Origin: Cerina litoralis | GTDB taxonomy: Bacteria; Bacteroidota; Bacteroidia; Flavobacteriales; Flavobacteriaceae | Assembly (NCBI GenBank): GCA_022008415.1 | Contig: JAIRBC010000016.1 | Location: 56,088-120,087 of the forward strand | Length of the DNA: 64,000 nt | Reading direction: 5' to 3' | Position numbers and translations under genes: made by a program | The notes under the pieces: generated by a model | Seen by the model: the letters and a program-made list of their open reading frames with translations, nothing else | Told to the model about the DNA's origin: nothing | Databases searched by the model: none | In this document: in pieces, positions 43,666 to 54,316 of the stretch | Numbering within the stretch: position 1 is the first letter of the stretch | Layout of the letters: the number at the start of each line of letters is the position of its first letter

Positions 43666-46600
43666 CTAAAATTTTATGATTTTTAAAGGACCGTTATTAA
43701 TACCGACTACCATCGCCCTATCCGGCCCCAATTTAATCGATTTCAGTTCCTTTACATCATAGGGTAGGCTTAAGCCGCTTTCCGTCATTGGAATCGCCTT
43801 AAAACTACAATTTCCATTTCCTTTTAAAAAGAGACCAATCCCTGCATCATTGCGCGGTGTTTCAACTTCCGAACCATACATGTTCCCCGCCAGGATAAGG
43901 TCTAACACCCCATCTTTGTCAACATCCATAACTACAAAATCGTTTATACTAGACACTTGGGCCTCTACCGGTAATTCGTGTATTTTAAATTTGCCATTCC
44001 CCAAATTTTCTAGAGCGATACTTTGGAACATATGCGCCTTATATTCGAGAGATCCATTCAATTGATCTGCCCCATATACTTCGGTCAAGGAGGCGGAGGC
44101 AAAAGTATCGTAGTTTGGAAAGGTTTTTTTCAATCCTGGGATTTGCTGGGAAGAGCAAGATCTGCCCCTCAATGGATAATGTTCCCCATAATTATAATAT
44201 CCGAGTACAATATCATTTTTTCCATTTTGGTCAAAATCGCCATAATTGACCGTGAAGGGCTCTTCGGGATTGGCCTTATACTTGTAATTGAGACCTAGGT
44301 TCCCAATAACATAATCGTCATCCCCATCATGGTCAAAGTCGGCAGCTTGAATGCTGTACCACCAACCCGTGGTATTTTGGAGGGAATTGGGCAAGGGTAC
44401 TTTCTTAAAACTACCTTCTTTGTTCTCAAGTAGGGTCACCGGCATCCATTCGCCTACAACGATAAGATCTAAATCCCCATCTTGGTCATAGTCGGTCCAG
44501 GACGCATCTGTTACCATGCCCAGATCAACTAGGTCCGTTACAATAACCTTCTCAAACCGAAGTAAACCTGTCTCCTTCCAACTGTTTTTTAGCAGGTAAC
44601 TTTCGGTCGGTTCTGGATAGTGGCCCGGGACCTGCCTACCACAGACAAAAACATCCATATCGTCATCCTTGTCATAATCTGCCTTAAATACCCGAGAACC
44701 GCTGGCCGTTAGACGAGGTAAGGCAGATTTTAACAGCGAAAAATTGCCGTGGCCATCGTTCGTATAAAATCTGTCCTGGTAAAGGTCGATTCCCTTATCG
44801 TATTCATTACCGCCGCTTACCACATACAAATCCAGATCCCCATCTAAATCGGCATCGATAAATTCGGCTCCCATGTCCTCGTGATAGGGATAGCCCGAAT
44901 ACGCCTCGGACCCTGATCGAGCGAACGTACCGTCCAATGCTTGTAAAAATAGGCTCCCGCTCTGCCCTACCGCCCCACCAACGAAGAAATCTTCCAGGTC
45001 GTCCCCGTTAACGTCCCCTACGGCAAGTCCTGGGCCATAAGCGGACATTTTATGGGGCAACAACACCTCCCTTTCAAAGTCGTCAAAAGAGTTTTCTTTT
45101 TGTAAATAATCGATGCCAACCTCTTGGGTTACGTCCTTGAACAGTTGAACGGTTGCTTTTGGTTTACCTACTTCCGTAGTCTTTAATTTTGCCCGATCCA
45201 GGACCAGTGTCCGATTGGGTTTTATTTTATGTAGGACTGCATTTCCCCCATCATACCAGGAAATTACCAAACTATCGATTTGCTTGGTAGCACCCAGTCC
45301 AAAATGGATAAGGCTTTCACTACTCGAATAAAACCCCCTTGCACTTGTTAACTCCCCAATTTGTATACCTCCCTCATAATAAATACTGGCCCTAGTACCA
45401 AAAAAGCTCTTGTGCTTATTATCTTCCGTAAACTTTATATTAAGAAAATTGTTTTTGGTCAATTTATCGGAATTATTTTCATAGATGAATGCCACATCAT
45501 CCACATTATTGACCACAAGATCCAAGTCGCCGTCGTTGTCCAGATCACCGTAGGCGGCACCCGAAGAAAAGGAAGGTTGGTCTATCCCCCACTGTTCGGC
45601 AGCTTTTACAAAATTTAATCCCCCCTTGTTCTTAAATACATAGTTGGGAATTTTCTCCGATGGGAAAAATGCCAAAACACTGTCTAACGAAATGTACTCC
45701 CTAATTTTGTCTAAATTGGCTGCAGCATCCTTGATCTGGTATTTTTCGACAATACCTGCCAGATAGGCATCAATATTCTTTAGGGCATCGGTATTCCTAA
45801 TATCTTTTTTAATTCCATTGGAAACATAAAGATCCTGAAAACCATTATTATCAAAATCTGCAAAAAGAGCTGACCAGCTCCAATCTGTATTGGACATTCC
45901 CGCCAATTGACCAATTTCGCTAAAAACAAGGTTGCCATCAGCGTCTGCCCCGTTGTTCAACTGCAGGGTGTTGAACATATATTGGTAATGGCCCCCGAGG
46001 CTTACTATATTCCAAAATTCCTGTGGATTCATGCCTCCCATATTGGCTTTAAGCCGATAGTTATCTTCTGCGACCATATCTACCACTGCCAGGTCTAACA
46101 AACCATCATTATTGATATCCCCAACATCCGAGCCCATGCTAAAAAATGATATGTGCTTTAAGTATTCATTGGCTTTATTGGTAAAAGTTCCGTCTCCATT
46201 GTTTATGTAAAAGAAGTCCGGACCTTCATAATCATTGGTCACATAAAGATCTGGCCATTGGTCATTATTAAAATCACCCACCACAGAGCTTAGGCCATAC
46301 CCTACATTTTCCAAGCCCACCGCCGCTGTGACATCCTTAAAGCCTTCTGTCGTGTTTTCCAGAAACCGATAGGTAAGGTCGGGGCTTAGCCAATTTCGTC
46401 CCTTTAACGGGGACAATAAGGAAGGGTTTGGTGGTTGATTGATAAGGTACAGATCAAAATCCCCATCTTTATCAAAATCAAGAAAATTGGCATGGATAGC
46501 CCTAAAGGGATCGTTCAGGCCATATTTACGTGCCGATTCCGTAAATGTTAAATCCCCATTATTTATATATAGTTCATTTATTCTAAGTTCCGGGTTATCG

Positions 46601-47043
46601 TCGAACAGATTCTTACATACGTAGATATCCTTGAAACCATCTCCGTTAATATCTACGATATTTACTCCTTTAGACCATCCACCTCTATCCATTATTCCCG
46701 CAGCTTGGGTGATATCCTTAAATTTAAGGTTCCCCATATTTAAATAAAGCTTATCCCCTACTTGGTTACCTGCAAAGTAAATATCCGGCAGTCCATCATT
46801 ATTGATATCATCTATCGCCACACCTGCGCCATTGTAGAACAATTCATAAATGAGGGAGTTGGCCTCTTCCGTATCGGTAACCGTATTTTTAAAGTCGATA
46901 CCTGTTTGGGTACTGGGCAATAAGGTGAACAGTTTTTCAGTATTCGTTTTGTTATTGGAAGGTTGGGCCTGACCAATCTGATCTCCAAACGAGAAAAAGG
47001 CGAGCACCAAGGCAATTTTGATCAGTTTTCCTCTATTCTTCAT
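43666..47043 (-). CDS. FG-GAP/VCBS-repeat protein with ASPIC/UnbV domain, secreted
   Basis: Counting from ATG 47043, this 1125-residue protein has a signal peptide (FFSFGDQIGQAQ); an ATG 30 codons earlier gives an unconvincing leader. It contains many calcium-type FG-GAP repeats of the form DINNDGLPDIYF, DINGDGFKDIYV, DFDNNGFQDLYV and DVNGDDLEDFFV in two groups. They are separated by an ASPIC/UnbV domain (about 548-610, FFGTRASIYYEGGIQIGELT). The repeats form beta-propellers in cell-surface or secreted proteins. It follows a SusD/SusC pair on the same strand after a terminator, a common arrangement in marine Flavobacteriia, but its task is not established. Confidence 0.85.
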   Translation of the reverse strand: MKNRGKLIKIALVLAFFSFGDQIGQAQPSNNKTNTEKLFTLLPSTQTGIDFKNTVTDTEEANSLIYELFYNGAGVAIDDINNDGLPDIYFAGNQVGDKLYLNMGNLKFKDITQAAGIMDRGGWSKGVNIVDINGDGFKDIYVCKNLFDDNPELRINELYINNGDLTFTESARKYGLNDPFRAIHANFLDFDKDGDFDLYLINQPPNPSLLSPLKGRNWLSPDLTYRFLENTTEGFKDVTAAVGLENVGYGLSSVVGDFNNDQWPDLYVTNDYEGPDFFYINNGDGTFTNKANEYLKHISFFSMGSDVGDINNDGLLDLAVVDMVAEDNYRLKANMGGMNPQEFWNIVSLGGHYQYMFNTLQLNNGADADGNLVFSEIGQLAGMSNTDWSWSALFADFDNNGFQDLYVSNGIKKDIRNTDALKNIDAYLAGIVEKYQIKDAAANLDKIREYISLDSVLAFFPSEKIPNYVFKNKGGLNFVKAAEQWGIDQPSFSSGAAYGDLDNDGDLDLVVNNVDDVAFIYENNSDKLTKNNFLNIKFTEDNKHKSFFGTRASIYYEGGIQIGELTSARGFYSSSESLIHFGLGATKQIDSLVISWYDGGNAVLHKIKPNRTLVLDRAKLKTTEVGKPKATVQLFKDVTQEVGIDYLQKENSFDDFEREVLLPHKMSAYGPGLAVGDVNGDDLEDFFVGGAVGQSGSLFLQALDGTFARSGSEAYSGYPYHEDMGAEFIDADLDGDLDLYVVSGGNEYDKGIDLYQDRFYTNDGHGNFSLLKSALPRLTASGSRVFKADYDKDDDMDVFVCGRQVPGHYPEPTESYLLKNSWKETGLLRFEKVIVTDLVDLGMVTDASWTDYDQDGDLDLIVVGEWMPVTLLENKEGSFKKVPLPNSLQNTTGWWYSIQAADFDHDGDDDYVIGNLGLNYKYKANPEEPFTVNYGDFDQNGKNDIVLGYYNYGEHYPLRGRSCSSQQIPGLKKTFPNYDTFASASLTEVYGADQLNGSLEYKAHMFQSIALENLGNGKFKIHELPVEAQVSSINDFVVMDVDKDGVLDLILAGNMYGSEVETPRNDAGIGLFLKGNGNCSFKAIPMTESGLSLPYDVKELKSIKLGPDRAMVVGINNGPLKIIKF

Positions 47044-47560
47044 GCGGATTTGATTTACCTTTATTTTAGAATTAACCGTTGACAAAGCTACTTGCAGGTT
47101 GGTACAATGCGGTTTTCGAGTTAAAGTTCCCATAGGGCGTTGTTAAATTGACGGATTTAAAACATCGATTCAGGTATCGCATATTGTTTACAGGTAGCGA
47201 CACCTTTGGGCAGGACCGTTCACCAAACGGAAGACGGCCTGCAAAAAGCGTTATAATTTTGATGTTCTTTTTATTAGAACGGATGTAACGCAACCCACAT
47301 GGAGTGTCTCTGGAAACCTTGTATTTATTATTTAGTCCATAAAATTTAGAACAAATAAAGATATTGCTTCCCTTGGTAACCAACGTGGTATTCTCAAAAA
47401 TTCTTCCGTAGATTAGGGTATTTGATAGGGTAAACAACCCTTGTTGCAATAAATTGTCAAGTATGGGCAACCGAAAGATCGTAGTCGCCGTCAACAATCG
47501 TAAACAAATTGTAGATTTATAGGTTTTCATCATAATAAACCTAGTTATTAGAAATAAAAT
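47044..47560 (-). other. Intergenic region, no supported gene
   Basis: A 153-codon minus-strand frame spans 47072-47533, but its translation is rich in rare combinations, has no domain signature and no signal peptide despite its position. I regard it as chance. The region must include the promoter of the FG-GAP protein gene. I see no repeat or hairpin here. Confidence 0.4.
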
Positions 47561-47582
47561 AAAGGAGGGTTTCCCCTCCTTT
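47561..47582 (-). terminator. Rho-independent-type terminator after the SusC/SusD operon
   Basis: AAAGGAGGG (47561-47569) pairs perfectly with CCCTCCTTT (47574-47582) around TTTC. On the minus strand the stem is followed by TTATTTTATTT, giving a usable T-rich tail. It lies 55 bases beyond the SusD stop and separates that operon from the FG-GAP gene. Confidence 0.85.
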
Positions 47583-47637
47583 ATTAAACTAACTCAACAA
47601 ATTAACTAACAATTATTTATGAAACAAAATTAAAATA

Positions 47638-49134
47638 CTATTCCGCATCCCACCATACTCTTGTAGTGTAAGTGTTTGGCCCTTGATTTGCTATTGCAGC
47701 ATTTACGTGCTCCGCATTTATTGTAAATTCTACTAGGGGATATTTCATGCGCCTAGCAATGGTTCCGCCGGTAGCATTTCCAGGATAATTTATAGGTGTT
47801 AAAACAGGATATTCGATCCTTCTCCAGTTGGCATAACTTTCGTACGGAACTAAAAACGTTGCAGCCCAATATTGCTCGCCTATCATTTCCATAGCATTTG
47901 CTGGTATTAAAGGGTTTGCAGTTAAATAAGCCTCGACTTCCGAAATTGAAGGGGCCGCTACACCATAAAATGCGTAGTTTGCCATAGCGGCACGCACGCC
48001 TTTATTGTAATGTGTTTCGGCATCCCCATTATACCATCCACGAACTGCAGCCTCTGCCAACATAAATTCAACTTCGGCATAGGTCATATACATGAAAGGT
48101 GAATCTCTCTGAACCAAGGCCGGATTGACTTGTGAATAATTTACAAGATCACCACCTGCAGGTCCTTCGGTCGCCAAGGTGGTTGGATCTAGACCATTGG
48201 GCAAACCTTGATGTGGCCCTCCCGACTCTACCCAAGACAGAATATCCAGTCTTGGGTCGCCGTGATCTTGCATCCAGCTTACGAAGGTATCGCTCAATCT
48301 CATAAATTTATCAGAAACAAAAGCTTCCCCAATAGGGTTTGTGACCCCGCCGATTTCATCTTCAACTTTAGCAACATCGTTGAGGTTCGTCATAACACCT
48401 CCCGCGATAGCTTTCTTAACCCAAGATTCCGACGCGGCAGGGTCTACCTTTACCAGTCTAAGACCCAATCTTAGCATCATAGAATATGATAGTTTTTTCC
48501 ATTGTGAAATATCGCCTCCATAGATAACATCTTGAGCGCCCGGGTTTTCAGCGGATCCGTTAAATTGCATGGCAGCTTCTTCTAGCTCGTTCAACATGTC
48601 GGCATAAATATCCTGCTGACGATCGTATGCTGGAAACCAATTATTCGACAAATAACCTTCGCCAGCTTCAGAATAGGGAATATCCCCATAAATATCAGTA
48701 ACCTTGTGGAAAGAGATTACCTTCATTATACGTCCGATTGCGTTGTAATTAACGGCTTCTGGATCATCTGCTGTACGTGTTACAAAGTCAACCAGATCTT
48801 TGCTCTGTTCTAAATAATACCTGTCCATTAGGGCATAGCTATAATCGATAAAGTCTATATATTTATCCCCTGGCAACAAGTTGGTAACTACGTTAACATC
48901 GGCCAACTGTTGAATGGATGATGCTCCCCAGCCAAGAGCCACTCTTCGCATTTCGTATCGCCCGCCTTGCGTTTGCAATTGTACTTGTGTGAGCTGAAGT
49001 CCAACCGGCAAGTCTGCAATTGCGTTTGGGTTTTCGTTTAATTCGGCCAATTCCTTTTCACAAGATGCCATTGAAATAGCCAGAATTACAACAAAAAAGC
49101 AGGTGATTTTTTTGCTAATTTTATTTATGTTCAT
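47638..49134 (-). CDS. SusD-like lipoprotein (SusD_2 group)
   Basis: This 498-residue lipoprotein (ISMASCEKELAELNENPNAI) belongs to the SusD group beginning with LNENPNA. It contains KVISFHKVTDIYGDIPYSEA, QQDIYADMLNELEEAAMQF, SYSMMLRLGLRLVKVDP, MTYAEVEFMLAEAAVRGW and EQYWAATFLVPYESYANWRR. It follows its SusC by 22 bases. Proteins of this group serve in glycan or peptide uptake; no hydrolase adjoins the pair, so the ligand is unknown. Confidence 0.93.
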   Translation of the reverse strand: MNINKISKKITCFFVVILAISMASCEKELAELNENPNAIADLPVGLQLTQVQLQTQGGRYEMRRVALGWGASSIQQLADVNVVTNLLPGDKYIDFIDYSYALMDRYYLEQSKDLVDFVTRTADDPEAVNYNAIGRIMKVISFHKVTDIYGDIPYSEAGEGYLSNNWFPAYDRQQDIYADMLNELEEAAMQFNGSAENPGAQDVIYGGDISQWKKLSYSMMLRLGLRLVKVDPAASESWVKKAIAGGVMTNLNDVAKVEDEIGGVTNPIGEAFVSDKFMRLSDTFVSWMQDHGDPRLDILSWVESGGPHQGLPNGLDPTTLATEGPAGGDLVNYSQVNPALVQRDSPFMYMTYAEVEFMLAEAAVRGWYNGDAETHYNKGVRAAMANYAFYGVAAPSISEVEAYLTANPLIPANAMEMIGEQYWAATFLVPYESYANWRRIEYPVLTPINYPGNATGGTIARRMKYPLVEFTINAEHVNAAIANQGPNTYTTRVWWDAE

Positions 49135-49156
49135 AACAGTTTTTATTTATTTATTA

Positions 49157-52100
49157 CTAAAAAGTAAGATTCACGTTAAATCCAAATGAGCTTGTTTGTG
49201 GCAAAGCAAAGAATTCTAATCCTTGTGCATTGCTTGCATTATAACTAGATTCTGGGTCAATATTTTCGACGTTCGAATGAATCAACCAAAGATTTCTCGC
49301 TACTGCCGCAATGCTCGCTTTGTTAATAAAGGTTTTATCCAGGAATTTTGAAGGGATATTATATCCAAGCGTAATTTCCCTTAATTTCACAAATCCCGCA
49401 TCGTAAATAAACTCCTCCGAAATATCATTGAATATTGTAGTATAATATTCGCTTATGTCACTGGCTGGCACGATTCCGATACCGTTTTCACGACCTACCA
49501 AGGTATTTTTATGTACCCCTCTTCTATACAATTGCTGATTGGTTCCGCTATGCCCCACAGCTCCGTCTTTCATATCCACCAAGAATCCTAAGGTGAAATC
49601 CTTATATCTAAAACTGTTGTGTAAACCAGCATTAAACGGGTGTACGCCTGTGCCAAAAGCCACGGTTCCCGCATCCTCATCAACTTGCGGCATACCATTG
49701 GAATCCACGATCAATTCCCCATTTGCATCCCTAAGGTAAATGCTTCCTGTGAGTTGTCCATAAGGCTTGCCTTCAATCTGGGTCACCCAAGTATTTCTTG
49801 CCCTACTTATTCCAATATTAAAGCGTTCTTCATCATTATCGGGATCCACTAGACTAACTACTTCACTTTTATTATAACCCATATTAAAGGAAACATCCCA
49901 TTTAAAATCCTTGGTCATAATCGGTGTACCCGTCAACAAAAGTTCTATCCCTTTATTGGTCAGTTCACCTACGTTAACAACGGTAGAATTATATCCAGAT
50001 GTATAAGAAATCCCCGCATTTAAAATATCGTCTTCGGTCTTCTTGTCGTAGTAGGCAAAATCTACACCCATCCTATTGCGGAAAAACTGTATGTTGAAAC
50101 CTAGTTCTAATTCTGTTACAAGTAGCGGGTTAAGATTTGAATTCTTTACAGAGCTGCCGCTTATTCCACCACGAGGAATTCCGAGTTGGGCCCGGCCCAA
50201 TCCATAATTCTGATTTAAGGAGTAAGGTCCAATGTCCCCAACTCCACCAACTTGTGCCCAAGAGGTTCTAATTTTAACAAAATCAAAAATTTCTGGTAAG
50301 GTTACCATTTCCGATATCACCGCACTCAAACCTAGCGACGGATAAAAAATATCCCTGCCATCCAAGACCGAGAACCAGTCATTTCTTGCCGATCCCGTTA
50401 AAAACATCCAGTTATTATAAGAAATCTCTGCCTGGGCATATACTGAATTTGATCCTAATTTAGAGTAAGAACTACCACCTCCATTATTAATGCCATTAGC
50501 TATAGAGTAGAAAAATGGTAAGGCAAAATCGTTTCCATAAACAGAAGTACCGTCTTCTTGCAACCTCATTTTATTAGCACCGGCCAGGATGTCATAAGCA
50601 ACGCCATTATCAAAGGAATGACGCGAACCCACCATGAGATCAAAGTTCGTCTGCTGATATTTGTTTTGGCTTTGGCTCATACCTCCGTTAATGTTATGAC
50701 CAGTTCCCGTGGGGTTGATACTTTCCGATATGCGATCGAATTGATCGATACCCCCTCTAACTTTGATATAAGCCCAGTCATCAAAATCGTATTGCAAGAA
50801 AGCACTCGCTATAATTCGATCTTTGGCATCCTTATCGGTCATTTGATACGCCGCCCAATACGGATTTTGATACCATATGGAGCTAGTAGGCAATAATTCG
50901 TAGCCTTTTTGACCATAAATAGGGCCATACAAATCGGTTGCATCTTCTGGATTTGCACCTAATCTGTTGGGATCTCCCATTAAATTTCGAATGTCGGTTG
51001 AAACTGGCAATTGCCAAACACTATAGTTTGCATTTCCTGGAGAATCTGCCAATTGAGCCCTGTTTTTTACGTCCTGTAAAATATACTGTGCACTTGCCTG
51101 AAATGAAAGTTTATCTTTTAAGGTTTTACCGTGCATATTCATGCTAAAAGTCTGCCTTTTCATTCCCGAATTAGGCATAACACTTTCGTTTTCCATATTG
51201 GAAGCGGAAAACCTATAACCTAAATCTGTAGTACCACCACTTAAGGCAATAGTGTTTGTAGCAGTACTCCCCGTTCTATAGAATTTATCAAAATTATCAC
51301 CCGAATAGGAATACGGCCTTTTTACGCCATCGAACTGTACCACACTGGATCCATCTAATTTGGCACCCCAAGAAAACTCACCGGCGTCCCAAGCTTCAGG
51401 TTGGGTTGTGGGTTTCGCCCCTGATAGTCCGGATCCGTATTGTCTTTGGGGATCTAAATGATTTATAGCTTCTTCCAGAACAAAGTTGGAATTTATTTCC
51501 ACTGTAAGTCCTTGACTGGTCTTACCTTTTTTGGTGGTAATTAGTATTACCCCGTTAGACGCCTGGGACCCATAGAGAGCCGCAGCCGAATTACCTTTTA
51601 GCACGGTCATGGATTCAATATCGTCCGGATTGATGTTTCCTATACCATCACCTGCATCCTGTCCGCCCCATTCACCGGCATTCCCCCTATTTGTGTTATC
51701 GATCGGGATTCCATCGATAACGTATAAAGGTTGGTTGTTACCCGTTAACGAAGAGTTACCCCGAATTAAAACCCGCGAGGTTCCTGCAGGCCCCGAAGCA
51801 GTTCTTGTTACATTTACACCGGCCACCCTACCGGCCAAACCGTTTGCAATATTAGTCTCCCTAGCTTCTGTAAATTCATCACCATCAACTTCTGAAACCG
51901 AATATGCCAAAGATCTTTTTGATCTTTCGATACCCAGTGCCGTAACTACAACTTCATCCAAAGCATTAGCATTTACCTGCATTTGCGTATTAATTTCACT
52001 TCTTCCATTAATAGCCAGACTTTGGGTTTCATAACCAATATGGGATATAGAAAGCTTTGTAGCGTTTTCTGGTACGGCAATGCTATAGTTGCCATCAAAA

Positions 52101-52366
52101 TCGGTCGTTGTCCCAATGACAGTACCTTCGACCACAATGGTGACACCTGGCATAGGCATGCTATTCTCGTCCAGAATGGTACCCGTAATAATCCGGTCCT
52201 GAAAAACGCCTTCGATCAGCCTTTCATCTGTCCTAGAGTCCAAAACCACCTCGGCTTGAACAATACTAGCAGAAAATACAATAAAGGACAGTACTAGGCA
52301 CGTTTGCAATTGTCGTATTCTAGGCTTTTTAAATAATAAAAGCCTACACTTTCCCAGTTTTCTCAT
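49157..52366 (-). CDS. SusC-like TonB-dependent receptor
   Basis: Counting from ATG 52366, the protein has 1069 residues; a TTG-initiated frame adds 19 codons upstream without support. A signal peptide (VFSASIVQA) precedes a carboxypeptidase-like domain (ILDENSMPMPGVTIVVEGTV), the box DEVVVTALGIERSKRSLAYS, a plug (VLIRGNSSLTGNNQPLYVID) and a barrel ending GFNVNLTF. It is the first gene of the SusC/SusD operon. Its box (TALGIERSKRSL) belongs to a different SusC subgroup from the two receptors with VGYGTQKK, so it probably imports an unrelated substrate. Confidence 0.95.
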   Translation of the reverse strand: MRKLGKCRLLLFKKPRIRQLQTCLVLSFIVFSASIVQAEVVLDSRTDERLIEGVFQDRIITGTILDENSMPMPGVTIVVEGTVIGTTTDFDGNYSIAVPENATKLSISHIGYETQSLAINGRSEINTQMQVNANALDEVVVTALGIERSKRSLAYSVSEVDGDEFTEARETNIANGLAGRVAGVNVTRTASGPAGTSRVLIRGNSSLTGNNQPLYVIDGIPIDNTNRGNAGEWGGQDAGDGIGNINPDDIESMTVLKGNSAAALYGSQASNGVILITTKKGKTSQGLTVEINSNFVLEEAINHLDPQRQYGSGLSGAKPTTQPEAWDAGEFSWGAKLDGSSVVQFDGVKRPYSYSGDNFDKFYRTGSTATNTIALSGGTTDLGYRFSASNMENESVMPNSGMKRQTFSMNMHGKTLKDKLSFQASAQYILQDVKNRAQLADSPGNANYSVWQLPVSTDIRNLMGDPNRLGANPEDATDLYGPIYGQKGYELLPTSSIWYQNPYWAAYQMTDKDAKDRIIASAFLQYDFDDWAYIKVRGGIDQFDRISESINPTGTGHNINGGMSQSQNKYQQTNFDLMVGSRHSFDNGVAYDILAGANKMRLQEDGTSVYGNDFALPFFYSIANGINNGGGSSYSKLGSNSVYAQAEISYNNWMFLTGSARNDWFSVLDGRDIFYPSLGLSAVISEMVTLPEIFDFVKIRTSWAQVGGVGDIGPYSLNQNYGLGRAQLGIPRGGISGSSVKNSNLNPLLVTELELGFNIQFFRNRMGVDFAYYDKKTEDDILNAGISYTSGYNSTVVNVGELTNKGIELLLTGTPIMTKDFKWDVSFNMGYNKSEVVSLVDPDNDEERFNIGISRARNTWVTQIEGKPYGQLTGSIYLRDANGELIVDSNGMPQVDEDAGTVAFGTGVHPFNAGLHNSFRYKDFTLGFLVDMKDGAVGHSGTNQQLYRRGVHKNTLVGRENGIGIVPASDISEYYTTIFNDISEEFIYDAGFVKLREITLGYNIPSKFLDKTFINKASIAAVARNLWLIHSNVENIDPESSYNASNAQGLEFFALPQTSSFGFNVNLTF

Positions 52367-53259
52367 ACTTAGTTTGGTTTTAATTAGTTTATAGTTGTCA
52401 TCGGAATGCTCTTTTTTAATCAATTTGACATAAATGAGTAAATTAAAGATTCACATAGATGCCAAAGTATATATATAGGAGCTAGAATGGGACAATATTA
52501 CTTCATACCTTGACCCTATTGTTAGAACAGATTCAAAAAAACTTAACATAAATTCGATGCATTAACACAATTTTAAGACTGTTTAGCACAAATTCGGAAT
52601 ACGTCATATTTTATGTCACGCAAGAACAGGATATTAGACTCACGGATAAGCCTGTTTCGGAAGACCTCTATCCCTTTGAAGTAAAAATGTATTCATGGCT
52701 TAGCTCTAGTTGGGCAATGTTTCCAGGGACGGTTTCTAAAAAATGATATTGATTTTCTTAATAACAGAATCTCCAAGCCTCTCCTTTTTGTAGACTCCCC
52801 CTGACAACTATGGTCAAAGAACCGGAACGATTTTCAATCGATAAAGATTGCTCGCCCAGATATAAGCGCTTTTATCCGTACAACTTCATACCAAATAAAG
52901 CCTATAATACGGACGGCTTGAGCACTAACAATATAACTCCCCTGTGCTTAATTGGATGCATCAACCCATGGATCGAACGGTCCGCAATATACAAATGGAA
53001 TTTTTCCGTCATGGGTTACATAATATTGATCCATTCAGAGGCGTGGCTGCCCTGGCCCTGGGTCATGACCAGTGGCTTCCCTTGTCCTATTTCGATGTAA
53101 GATATATTTATAACCGGGCCACCAGTGTTTACAAATTTTGATTTGGGCTATATCCCTTACTAATAAAATTTATAAAAAATTCTGTCTAGTTCGTATGTAT
53201 GCTTAGATTATGTTCATACTTCAAGTTTTCGTATTGCGAACTCAACTATGCGATTGCGG
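52367..53259 (+). other. Long intergenic region with decayed gene fragments
   Basis: About 890 bases hold no intact gene. The AT-rich part 52424-52600 must carry the SusC promoter (minus strand). On the plus strand two protein-like fragments stand out. One at 52579-52746 includes EQDIRLTDKPVSEDLYPFEV and ends SWAMFPGTVSKK with TGA; the other at 52944-53141 contains DPFRGVAALALGHDQWLPLS and ends in a stop. Neither has a proper start, and I recognise neither family. They look like remains of deleted plus-strand genes. Confidence 0.4.
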
Positions 53260-54202
53260 TTAGTGCGGTATCCGCTGATCTCCGGTATCATCGAGACGAA
53301 GAAAGCGTACGGCATTGTTATAGAGGATATCCCGCTTTTCATCGCGCGTTAAAAACGGGGCTTGTTCGATCGCCTCTACCGCAGCACCGATCTTCTCCGG
53401 CCACACCATTTGGTCGGAACCGAACATGATCCGCTTACCAAGACCCGCCCGGATAAACGCTTTCAGGTAGTCATAAAAAGCCGTTCGTGGGATGACCCAA
53501 GTGATCGTAGAAACATCGGCATAGAGCTGGGGATATTGGTACATCATCGCGATCATTTCCTCTTTGTAGGGGAACCTGGCATTTTCTACCCAAAGCCGGA
53601 GTTTGGGATGCTTGACCAGCACGTCTTCCAACAGCAACGGGTTGCCAGCAGCAGACCGAAAATATGGCATATAAGGTCCGATTCCCAGGGTGTGGATGAG
53701 CACCGGAAGGTCGCATTTTTCGGCCAGCTCAAAATAAGGTTCCAGCGATGGATCGTTGGGGGGGAATTCCCATGAGTTGCGTCCCGATTTCTCCCATACC
53801 CCTAAAATGTCCAGACCTGTACTCCGACTTGAGTTGCTCCAGGTTAACACTTCCCGGTTTCAAAACAAAAGGCGAGGCAATAAAACGTCCGGGGGCCGCC
53901 TTGGCCCACTCGCCGACTTCCGGCCAGTTGACACCGCTGAGAAAACCTTTTACGATGTTGTAGCGGTCCATCTGCTCCAGTGTTTTTTTGAGATTTTCCG
54001 CAGAGTTTGCAGCTGCTCCTGCATCGCCCTTGCACGGTGCAGGACGACAAAGTGAAGGCGCCCCGGCAGGCACCTTGTGGGGCAGCCCCGTATGCAGGTG
54101 CATATCGATAATGGGAGGCCGTTTTTGGCTGTTGCCATTATCCTGACCATTGGCGTTCAGTCCCAGCAAAAGGATTAGAATAATTGTTGGCAAATTTTTC
54201 AT
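53260..54202 (-). pseudogene. Amidohydrolase (metal-dependent hydrolase) interrupted by one frameshift
   Basis: The N-terminal part (ATG 54202) has a signal peptide (LLLGLNANGQ) and the metal motif IDMHLHTGLPHK, and runs to MGEIGTQLMGIPPQ, then leaves frame. The C-terminal part continues from PPNDPSLEPYFELAEKCDLP with VLIHTLGIGP, HPKLRLWVENARFPY, YADVSTITW and GKRIMFGSDQMVWP, the Amidohydrolase_2 pattern with the final metal Asp. The break is at a run of seven C (minus strand; G at 53758-53764). Joined, the product is about 313 residues, a normal length, so this is either a recent mutation, a sequencing error or a slippery phase-variable tract. It is the last gene of the LuxR-linked group. 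Confidence 0.8.
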
Positions 54203-54316
54203 GGTTTTTAATGTTAAGGTTATCCATTGTTGGCATTAGCTGTTGTTTGATGAGTGATAAATTGTTTTAAAACTATTGATCACAAGTATTTAAACCTTGT
54301 CATCCCAAGAGGCTGT

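Noticed and set aside
47072..47533. 153-codon minus-strand frame before the FG-GAP gene
   Set aside because: No signal peptide, domain or family resemblance; rich in Cys, Asn and Arg combinations typical of non-coding sequence.
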